From Tribonema minus (Eukaryota; Sar; Xanthophyceae; Tribonematales; Tribonemataceae), in contig JAFCMP010000071.1 in the NCBI GenBank assembly GCA_017506865.1, forward strand, positions 248,001 to 312,000: DNA of 64,000 nt. The letters run 5' to 3'. The notes under the pieces are model-generated. The model saw nothing but the letters and a program-made list of their open reading frames with translations, did no database searches and was not told the origin of the DNA. How positions within the stretch are numbered: position 1 is the stretch's first letter; every line of letters starts with the position of its first letter. This document shows, piece by piece, positions 55,590-64,000 of this stretch. The position numbers and the translations under genes are program-made.

Positions 55590-57890
55590 CGCACGCCGGT
55601 GTAGCTGCCACATGCTGGTTTGACTGCCACATGCAGGTTTAGCTGCCGCATGCAGGTTTAGCTGCCGCGCGCCGGTGTAGCTGCCACATGCTGGTTTGGC
55701 TGAATGTGCAGGTTTAGCTGCTGCACGCCGGTGTAGCTGCCACATGCTGGTTTGGCTGCAACATGCTGGTTTGACTGCCACACGCATGTGTAGCTGTCAC
55801 ACGCCTGTGTAGCTGCCACAAGCTGGTTTGGCTGCAGCATGCTGGTTTGACTGCCACACGGAGTACAGCAGCAACCCGCCCTAGTGTTTTAGTAGGTTAC
55901 ATTCACCCCACGATTGCACACTCGGAGAGGCCGATCTGACCAAACTTTATTTCTCCAGGATTGGGCATGGATTTGGCATGTACAACAAAAATGACAGTTA
56001 TTTAATTCAATTTAGTTAATTTGCATATCCTGAAAATAGTGGAACGGGAGTTTGGGACGAGTGAACACCCATCCTTGAGTCACTCCATTGGGAAACCTTT
56101 ACTTGGGAGCCCAAATAATTTGAATGAAGTCAAATAGTTTACGCGAGTTTCAGCGAGTGTAGGGGCTGTAAAATGACGCATTTGGTGCGCACAGTGGAGC
56201 TGCTGCAGTAGGTGTGTGAATGCTAGATGTAGGATGCTGGTTTCATGTTGCAGGTTTGGGTGCCGCATGCAGGTTTAGGTGCCATATGCAGGTGTAGCTG
56301 CCGCATGCTGGTTTGGCCGCAACATGCTGGTTTGACTGCCACATGCTGGTTTAGCTGCCACACGCAGGTGTAGCTGCCACATGCTGGTTTAGCTGCTGCA
56401 CGCTGGTGTAGCTGCCACATGCTCGTTTGGCTGCAACATGCGGGTGTCGTTGCCACACGCAGGTGTAGCTGCCACATGCTGGTTTAAGGAGAGAATTATT
56501 TGGGGCAATCCCTGGATATTAAAAGGCACCACAGGACATTAATGCAATGATCAAGTTGAAGATTGCACAACCATTTGACCGAACATCAACAGTTCGCTTC
56601 AGCTCGCTCTGCGGATGATGGTGCAATCTTCAAACTTCAAATTGGACAAACTTGACTCGAGACGCTACTGTAATTGAAGTACAACTTCAAGTTGAAGTTT
56701 AACATCAACTGTCACGCTCAGTATTGACCATCATCTTCAATTTGAAGTTTGACGGTTGCATCACCGTCCGCACAGCATCCTGAAGCGAACTGTTGCTGTT
56801 CAGTCAAATGATTGTGCAATCTTCAACTCGATCATTGCATTAATGTCCTGTGGTGCCTTTTAGTATCCGGGGATTGCTCCAAAAAATTCTCTCCTTTTAG
56901 CTGCCGCACGACGGTGTAGCTGCCACATGCTGGTTTGACTGCCACAAACAGGTTTAGCTGCCGCATGCAGGTTTAGCTGCCGCGCGCCGGTGTAGCTGCC
57001 ACATGCTGGTTTGGCTGCAACGTGCAGGTTTAGCTGCTGCCCGCCGGTGTAGCTGCCACATGCTCGTTTGGCTGCAACATGCTGGTTTGACTGCCACACG
57101 CATGTGTAGCTGCCACACGCCTGTGTAGCTGCCACATGCTGGTTTGGCTGCAACATGCTGGTTTGACTGCCACACGGAGTACAGCAGCAACCCGCCCTAG
57201 TGTTTTAGTAGGGTACATGCACCCCACGATTGCACACTCGGAGAGGCCGATCTGACCAAACTTTATTTCTCCAGGATTGGGCATGGATTTGGCATGTACA
57301 ACAAAAATGACTGTTATTTAATTCAATTTAATTAATTTGCATATCCTGAAAATAGTGGAACGGGAGTTTGGGACGAGTGAACACCCATCCTTGAGTCACT
57401 CCATTGGGAAACCTTTACTTGGGAGCCCAAATAATTTGAATGAAGTCAAATAGTTTACGCGAGTTTCAGCGAGTGTAGGGGCTGTAAAATGACGTATTTG
57501 GTGCGCACAGTGGAGCTGCTGCAGTAGGTGTTTGAATGCTAGATGTAGGATGCTGGTTTCATGTTGCAGGTTTAGGTGGCGCATGCAGGTGTAGGTGCCA
57601 TATGCAGGTGTAGCTGCCGCGTGCTGGTTTGGCTGCAACATGCTGATTTGACTGCCACGTGCTGGTTTAGCTGCCACATGCTGGTTTAGCTGCCGCACGC
57701 CGGTGTAGCTGCCTCATAAAGGTGTAGCTGCCGCACGCCGGTGTAGCTGCCGCATGCAGGTTTAGCTGCCACATGCTGGTTTGACTGCCACACGCAAGTG
57801 TAGATGCCTTATGCTGGTTTGGCTGCAACATGCTGGTTTGACTGCCATACGCATGTGTAGCCACACGCCTGTGTAGCTGCCACATCGGTG
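55590..57890. repeat. Satellite block II: two composite units plus minisatellite
   Basis: Conserved parts start at about 55919 and 57236 and match block I over about 320 bp (GGCATGTACAACAAAAATGA, GAACGGGAGTTTGGGACGAG, ACTCCATTGGGAAACC). 19-bp minisatellite arrays lie at about 55595-55860, 56240-56486, 56900-57178 and 57560-57885. A 409-bp MITE splits one array. Confidence 0.93.
56487..56895. mobile_element. 409-bp foldback MITE with TTTA target duplication
   Basis: The ends AGGAGAGAATT...AATTCTCTCCT start inverted repeats that stay near-identical for about 115 bp (shared GGCACCACAGGACATTAATG and ACAGTTCGCTTCAG) and continue, more diverged, to about 170 bp, so almost the whole element can fold into one hairpin. 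TTTA flanks it (56483-56486 and 56896-56899), and the interrupted 19-bp minisatellite unit (CTGGTTTAGCTGCC) confirms the site. No coding capacity. Confidence 0.95.
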
Positions 57891-58004
57891 GCTTTCTGAA
57901 CCCTGCGCTTGTTGTGCCCCGTTGTATGTAAAGCGCGTTCTGGCAACAAGAAATATAATGTTTATGCAAAGATATCAACAGACACTTGAAGTCTCTCTGC
58001 CAAA

Positions 58005-58157
58005 ATGGATCTTGCCAACTTGACCAGTCGCGTCGACGTCACTAGCAACAAGGGTTCTGTACTTGATGTGATTCGCATGGTAATCTTCAATATTCCTTCA
58101 AACCATGCATCCACCTCCTTTCAAAGGTTGGTCAAGCAGGGGTCATGTTTCTTGTGA
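58005..58157 (+). pseudogene. N-terminal fragment of a second LPGK/GGD-motif gene
   Basis: From ATG 58005 the frame reads TSRVDVTSNKGSVLDVIRMV and FQRLVKQGSCF, aligning with the start of the minus-strand gene at 45220 (RVDSASNKGSVFDAI). It stops after about 50 codons, before the INGKG and LPGK motifs. It is a truncated copy. Confidence 0.6.
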
Positions 58158-58225
58158 CTCGAATGACCCGACAGGAGGCGTGGGATGTGCGCATGCGAGC
58201 AGCGGTGGAAGCTCTCGACAGATTG

Positions 58226-58271
58226 CCAATCTGGCCGAACTTTATTTCTCCAGGATTGGCAAGGATTTAGG
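58226..58271 (+). repeat. Left half of a satellite unit split by the LINE
   Basis: GCCAATCTGGCCGAACTTTA, then TTTCTCCAGGATTGGCAAGG, matches the satellite. The matching right half (GTACAACAAAACTGACAGTT) lies at 62291-62320 beyond the LINE. Confidence 0.85.
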
Positions 58272-61200
58272 ATGTCCACGCACTTGACCAGACCAATGAG
58301 GCGGATCTACTGCTGCTACGGTTCACCACGACTGCCAACCCCTTCCGCACTCAGCTGCAGTGCACCCAGTGGGCACGGCTAGTGGAGCACGCCACACGAC
58401 TACTGGCGGACGCCACAGACAGTGCACGTGAGGCGGCACGGGTGCGCCTCCACCATGGTGCCGGGGCGTTTGCTCATCAGGTTTCTCAGACTCTAGTGCA
58501 GCGCGGCTACAGGCTGCTGCACCTGCTAGCAGCAATGGCCTTTGGTAGGCAACCGGAGGGAACCGGTATGCCGCCTGCGGCCCGGCTGGCAGCGTTGCTG
58601 TCTGGCGACTTTGCGGAGCTACTGAGAAAGACGCTGTCAGCAGCAGCGGCGCTGCGGGCCCCCAAACCAAACAACGCAGCTACGGCGTCGGCACAAACGA
58701 ACTTCGATGCCGACTGGACGGAGGCTGACTCCAGGCAGCAAACAGCATGCGCTGCCCTCTCAGGCAAGCGACGGGGGGTAGGCCTGGCTGCCGCACGACT
58801 AGAGGCGCGTGAAGCATGCGCCCCAGCAGACGAGGTCACGGCACAGGTGCTGGCAGCAAAGCACCCTGAAACTGGCACCCGGCCCGGGGTAGTCGATACG
58901 CCAATGGAGCAAGTGCGCGGCCTGGTACGCGACGCCCGGCGGCACTGCTTGCACGGCGCAGGGGTGGCAACGACCGCCGGGCCCGCTGGCAGCGGCAGTC
59001 CCGTCTTCGAATCGGGTCAGGCGCATGATCGCAGCGATAGGCCTGAGGATGCTGCCAGCGCAGCCGGACGGCGCCTCGAGGTGGAGGCGACAGACATACT
59101 GTCGACCTTGTCCGCAGCAGGGGCGGGGAAGGCAGGAGGGCTGGACGGCCTACGCTATGAACACCTCTTGATGGCCGCTGGGCCTGGTGCACCAGTGAAA
59201 GCAGCCACCCGCCCCGTGGGCAGTGCCTCGCCAGGACTAGCTGGTGATTCAGAATCGGATGTGATGGAACCGGCATTCGCCCATCACCTGGCCAAGGTGT
59301 TCACGACGCTGCTTGTTGAGCCCGAACTGCTGCCGGAGCAATCGCAACGGCTTCTCCGCGCCGCGGCCCTCTCAGGCATAGGACAGAAGCGGCGTCCGAT
59401 CGCCTGCTCCAGTGTCTGGCGCAGACTCCTCGGGTCCACAGCGGCACGGGGTGTCAAGGGCAAAATATCGGGGCTGCTGGCCTCCATGTCGCAGTTTGGC
59501 GTAGGATACCGGTCTGGCGTCGAGCATGTGGCAGCGCGCGCGCGCGTGTGGCACGAGCTGTATGGCACCACAATCCAGCTGGACTGTGAGAACGCATTTA
59601 ACAGTGTGGATCGCGCCGCCATTGTGCGGGGACTTATGCTCTTCTGTCCGGAGCTGCTCCCGCACTTTGAGTCCGTATACTGTGGTGACACTGCCCCAGA
59701 GATGCGAGTGGAGGTGAACGGTGAAGCTCGCATTATCTGCTCCCACCTAGGGTGCCAGCAAGGGGACCCTCTAGGGCCGCTGTACTTTGCGGTGGCAGCG
59801 GCATTCCTACTCTTCTACCCTGATGGAGTGAGTGCGACGCCCGGCAGTATGCCGGCCTACGGCCACAGCACAGCGGAACCGCCAGCCCCGCACTGCGCTT
59901 TCCTGGATGACCTCAACGTGCTGCAAGCTGCCTACTTCGACGATGCAGCGGCCGCTGGGGTGGCAGAGGTGATCCGTCGGCTTGCGGCAGGGGGCCTACG
60001 CGTTCGACCAGACAAGTCGCTGGCCATTGCCATGCGCGGCACAGTGTTTGATGAAGCGGCCAGAGCACGCCTGCGCGCCCTTGACATACCGTTTGTGGAC
60101 GCCACCATGCCAGAATCCAGTCAGGGCTTTACGTCGGTCGGGGTACCGGTAGGGCACCCAGCCTATGTGCATGCTGCCATGAGCAAGCATCTTGTTGACG
60201 CAGGGACATGGCGATTGTCGTGGCAGCTAGCTGGGATGGCGCGGCATCACCTACAGGCAGCACAGTTCATTCTGCGCAGGTCACTGACGAAGCGCATGGG
60301 CTTCTTAGCTCGGGTCGTTGACACGGCTTTGAGTGAGACATGGCTGCACGCATTTGACGGGTTCTGTGCATGGACGCTTGAACGCATGCTGCACCTGCAC
60401 GGCTGCGCTACCGCGGCAGTCATGAAGTCACACCTGCTGGCCGCCTGCACTGCTGGTGACAATGAGGTAGCCAGCAGTGGCAGCGTGCTGGTATTGCCGC
60501 GCTTGGGCCCGCCAGAACTCACGGACATCGCAGTGCCACTGCGGGCGTCACGGTTGCCGGAGCGACGAGGCGGTCTGGGCATGCCGCTTTTGGGGCTACT
60601 GGCACCAGCCGCATACACGGCCCAGGCATGCACAACACTGCGGCCTGCAATAATTCATGCCACTGTGGCAGCAGGGGCCCTGAGGCTCGGCACTGACGAA
60701 CACGGCGCAGTCACCTGGTTCGCGCAGCACTCATGCGCAATACGCGAGGACCAGGGACTGCCGCCAATCATCGAGGCCGTGCGACGCTCTACGCGAGCGC
60801 TGACAGCTGATGGCGGCGAAAAATCACGCACAGCTGTGGCCGAGCAGCTCCCAGCATCGTTGCTACGGTGGGCAGCGGATACAACGGCCGCAGCGTCGAC
60901 GCTCCCCACTGCGGTGCAAGCGATCTACGCCGCAACTGCCGTCACGGAGACGGGGACCACTGAGCCAGCCCCACACACCCACGGCATTGTGCCTGGCGCC
61001 GAGGCGGCCGCTGCGGCGGCGACCGTACCTGGCCCTCAAGCCGCTGCCGCGGCTGCCTCTTCCACGCCCGCTAAAACACAAACTAGCGCGGAAGAAAGCA
61101 GCTGCAGCGGCGGGCAGGAGGACGACGACGACAACTGGGAGGCCTATGCTGACGAGATCTGCAGAAAGGTAGTGCCCCGCCGCCGGCGCGGTCACTTCAC

Positions 61201-62212
61201 GCACGGACTACAAGCCGGCCTTTCAAATGTTCTTCGACGTCAATACGAGGACTGCCTGGTGGAGGACCTAGAGGCTGCCTCGGCTGGTGCCGTGGGCAAG
61301 CCGACGCAGGCTACACTTATTGGTGACTTGCGTGACACCAGCCGCCGCCGCCAACAGGCTAGCGCGCGGGTCCTGGCGCAGCTGCGCAGCCAGCGTGCGT
61401 CCGGGGCAATGGCGTGGATGAGCGTGCCACCCGCTGCCAATGACCGCCCGGGTGCGGCGCCCATGTCCAGTATGGCAGCAGCCACGATGATTATGGTTGC
61501 GATCTTTATAGACGGGTGGGGCATACAGGGCGAGGTGTGCCCATGGCGGTGCAGTGACGTGAGCCCCACCTCCACGCATGCGATCAGCTGCCCCAGCCAG
61601 CACATACGGGGGCACAACGCGACACACACTGCGCAAAAGCGGTGCCTACAGCGCATCTTGAGACAGCACCATGTCTCTATTGTCCGCAATGAGGACGCTA
61701 GCGTCTTCAAGGTACCGGGGTATCGGGCGGACACAGTCATTGACCCAGGGTGTCTGCACTTTAGCAGTGCATACCGTAACAAGGGAATAGTGCTAGACAC
61801 AAGTGTGCGCGCACCCACAGCGAGCTCGTACCTGACAGGCAAAACAAATGCCTCGAACACGGACGGCTATGCTGCTGGGGTGGGGGAGGACGCGAAGGTC
61901 AAGCACCACACCGGCACCTTGACGTCATCTTGGGCTTTTGTGCCATTCGTGCAGGAGTCGTACGGACGGCTGGGCAAGCAGACAAGCCTTTTTGTTAAGG
62001 AGTTGGCAATGCACTCAGCACTGTGCTCAGGGGGGGGGAAGGCAGATGTGTTACGCAAGGCCGGGTTAGCTAAGCGTCAGATCCACATTGAGCTGAGCAT
62101 ATCGCTGGCGCGGGAGTTGGCGGAGCGCGTCATGGCATACACACGTGGAGCGCGAATGCTGGGCTGTGTTGCGGCGCCGGTATCCAAACTCCTAGGGCAC
62201 AGCGCAGACTAG
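58272..62212 (+). CDS. RT plus RLE endonuclease polyprotein of the LINE
   Basis: The frame is open from 58272 (after TAG 58269-58271) to TAG 62210-62212, about 1313 codons. There is no ATG near the left end, so the 5' end is probably truncated. Counting from GTG 58382: GGLDGLRYEHL near residue 252; RRPIACSSVWRRLL near 340; RT motif A, IQLDCENAFNSVD, near 398; motif B, GCQQGDPLGPLYFAVA, near 457; motif C, CAFLDDLNVL, near 507 (FLDD in place of the common FADD). A CCHC-like finger (CPWRCSD ... THAISCPSQH) lies near 1053. The endonuclease follows: YRADTVID near 1115, GIVLDTSVRAPT near 1135 and DAKVKHHTG near 1170, fitting PD-(D/E)XK spacing. It copies element RNA into a nicked chromosomal site. 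No internal stop is seen, so it may be only recently disabled. Confidence 0.88.
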
Positions 62213-62287
62213 GCTGCTGCGTTGACGCAAGCTTTTCGATTGCATAGGCAACCCGGCCTCCCTTGGGCCTTTATAAATACAAGTCCA
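58272..62287 (+). mobile_element. Non-LTR retrotransposon with RT and restriction-like endonuclease
   Basis: A LINE inserted in a satellite unit. The left junction lies near 58272-58277; the 3' end at 62287 (AAGTCCA) is defined by the 82-bp copy at 39614-39695. The 3' UTR is only 75 bp and has a GGCC-TCCCTTG-GGCC stem. There is no poly(A) tail. The single-ORF layout with the endonuclease after the RT places it with the R2/NeSL/Utopia-type (RLE) non-LTR elements rather than with APE-type LINEs. Confidence 0.88.
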
Positions 62288-63733
62288 TACGTACAACAAA
62301 ACTGACAGTTATTTAATAATAACAACACATAGGCTATTTGCCACATATCCGCTACATGGCACTCTGACTAACACCACTAGCGCACGATTCGCTGGAGTGT
62401 TGGGGCTTACCTGCCTCTCCCGCACCGCAGCACCAGCAGACGCAGCACCAGCAGAGCGCAACGACCAGTTGCACCAGCAGACCGCAGCACCAGCAGCTAT
62501 AACTAGTTTGCACCACACACCAGTACCAGCACCACCACCAGCCCAAGGGTGGCCAAGGAACCCAAGGAAGGTGGCGGTTCCCGGTGCTCAGCAACCGCAA
62601 AATACGGCGTATTTTTTGCCGCTTGCCTTCGTCAGCATCACACACTCGTTCTTGTATGTTGATCTCGAGGTGATGTCGCCAGCCCCAGACGTGTGATTTT
62701 GCTACTACTACAAGTATACGGGCTGATGTGTGCTTGCATTACAGTTGTGCCAATAGAATGTGCCATTTCTGGTTGCGTACTCTACGCAATTGTGAAGTAA
62801 GTGACACCTAAAGTGGCGCTCGCTCATATGCGTGACACCGAACTGGAGGCGCCAGAGGGCAATGAACTGCTGTCAGCACGTTATCTGTTGTCGTTTGTTG
62901 GTGTGTGCGCCTGCTGCTGCTGCTGTCGTTGAGCCCATGCACATGGCGTGTCTGTGCTGCAATTTGCATGGGATTATGCAACATGACACGAAAGCAGAAC
63001 AAAGGGAGCTGATGAGCCGAACGATGATGGCGCCTGACCGTGCAACGTAAATTGGTGCAAACTTTTGTGCGTGATGACATGCCCCGTACACCATTGCGTG
63101 TTGCATGTATACACAAAGACCCGGCATGAGTGAGTTGCTTCATTGCGCCACACACATAATTGACATAGCATGCGGCGCTGGAAGCAATGGCATCATCATT
63201 TATGCAACCTTCAACCAGGCGATCTGTTAATGAGGTTTAGCACTTGCGCTAAGCTGCAGCATGCGCTGTAAAACAATTGTCTGTGATGGTCTGTGATGGC
63301 ATGCTGTTGATGCAATTGATTTTCGCATGTATGAGCGCAAAATCTGTTTTGAGTGCTTATTGCACATGCACACAACTGACGCAACACGCGGGGGCAAAGC
63401 ATCTGCACCATTTGCGTAGCTGGCAGGCGAGTCATGCAGTGTCGCCGTGGTGCACAACAGAAAAACCAAGAAGTCACCTGATGCTGCAATGGACTGTTGA
63501 CTCACGCATGAAAGCGTAGGGTTGCTCATGAGACTGTGCCACACGCGGAGCGACGCACATGACAATTGTATACAGTCTAGGCATTATGAAACCACTATGC
63601 ATGCATACACGTGCAAGCTCAACTGGCATGGAGGCTATTGTATGTGGACACCAATGTATGCATGCGGTCTGTGTAATTACATGTGTGTGTGTCGGTGTAG
63701 TCAACTACACATCACTGCTGAGTGACTGCTGCG
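62288..63733. other. Satellite remnant, then no gene recognised
   Basis: 62288-62330 is the right half of the satellite unit. CAGCAGACCGCAGCACCAGC-like repeats lie at about 62425-62505. No coding region is recognised on either strand. Confidence 0.4.
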
Positions 63734-63924
63734 TTAGTAGTCTCCGTTCTGCTCCACCTCCTCTGCACTTTCACTTGCGTTTTCGACCTCGATGCGCCGA
63801 GCTTCAAACTCTGCATCGGCAGCGTCCTGTGCAGCCTGTTGACGGTCTTTTACAGCGTCAATATCATAGGACATATCGCCGGCGTGAATACGCTTCTGCC
63901 GCGTGTAGGCGTCCTCTCCCTCTA
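63734..63924 (-). CDS. Terminal exon of an unidentified gene (partial)
   Basis: On the minus strand a likely 3' splice site (CCCTCACTCCAG) precedes an open frame with RQKRIHAGDMSYDIDAVKDR and ARRIEVENASESAEEVEQNG, ending GDY and TAA at 63734-63736. It is acidic and probably helical. A TAG in the same frame at 63953-63955 is outside the exon if that splice site is used. The rest of the gene lies past the right edge. The family is not recognised. Confidence 0.5.
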
Positions 63925-64000
63925 CTGGAGTGAGGGTTGCGGTTGCAGAGCCCTAGTCGTAGTGGTACTTGAAGTCGTGCGCCCGGCACGCTCGCCAGAG

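Noticed and set aside
47309..57978. Cys-rich frames on the minus strand starting MPNPGEIKFGQIGLSEC in several satellite units.
   Set aside because: The 19-bp minisatellite part gives similar peptides in every frame, and frames break at different places in each unit; best read as satellite DNA.
1..64000. CRISPR arrays or bacterial-type operons.
   Set aside because: None seen: no regularly spaced identical short repeats with unique spacers, and genes are split by spliceosomal introns.

Overview
This is nuclear DNA of a eukaryote. Genes are split by GT-AG introns with matching phases, and no prokaryotic operon is visible. Interstitial TTAGGG runs, GC-rich triplet runs (GCAGCAG, poly-Gln, poly-Gly) and the set of transposable elements suggest a green alga, possibly chlorophycean. 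The lineage is an inference from style and is not proven. Nearly everything recognisable is mobile DNA or genes that travel with mobile DNA. Only two short exons, at the extreme ends (162-393 + and 63734-63924 -), look like ordinary host genes.

Layout. 1-5.3 kb: a terminal exon, a 263-bp tandem duplication, clusters of an ACGACATG-type motif and a 40-bp telomere-like array. 5.3-13.35 kb: a gag-only LTR element (here L3) whose 5' LTR carries a 793-bp DNA transposon. 13.43-25.95 kb: a 5'-truncated, catalytically dead Fanzor gene (Fanzor A, +), a eukaryotic relative of the RNA-guided TnpB nucleases. One of its introns holds two further gag-only LTR elements (L1 13872-19527, target duplication AGTT; L2 19784-23343, target duplication CCAT) and a TA-flanked MITE. 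26.3-31.9 kb: a second, apparently complete Fanzor gene (Fanzor B, -) of six exons with intact RuvC aspartates, convergent with Fanzor A. Its matching intron lacks the insertions and acts as the empty site that proves both LTR insertions. 40.33-40.94 kb: a third copy (Fanzor C, -), only the 3' end.

32.7-39.1 kb: a three-exon P-loop ATPase gene (+). Its first visible intron holds a decayed Helitron-like fragment in antisense, and its last exon is broken by a 156-bp palindromic element with a GTTG target duplication. 41.1-41.9 kb: an exon like the nuclease part of Crinkler/RHS-type proteins (-). 43.4-46.9 kb: a five-exon membrane protein gene (+) with a decayed antisense gene in an intron. 47.2-58.3 kb: two blocks of a dispersed satellite on either side of a tyrosine-recombinase-like gene (49.1-52.5 kb, with a frameshift and a UAG), plus a 409-bp foldback MITE. 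58.27-62.29 kb: a non-LTR retrotransposon with RT and a C-terminal restriction-like endonuclease, inserted in a satellite unit. An 82-bp dead copy lies at 39.6 kb. Both sit next to GTACAACA.

The most interesting system is the Fanzor family. Three related copies at different stages of decay allow the 3' end of the element, and so a candidate guide-RNA scaffold plus guide boundary, to be read by comparison: A and C match up to the same GCCAGCC and then diverge completely. All assignments come from reading motifs by eye; no database search was possible.
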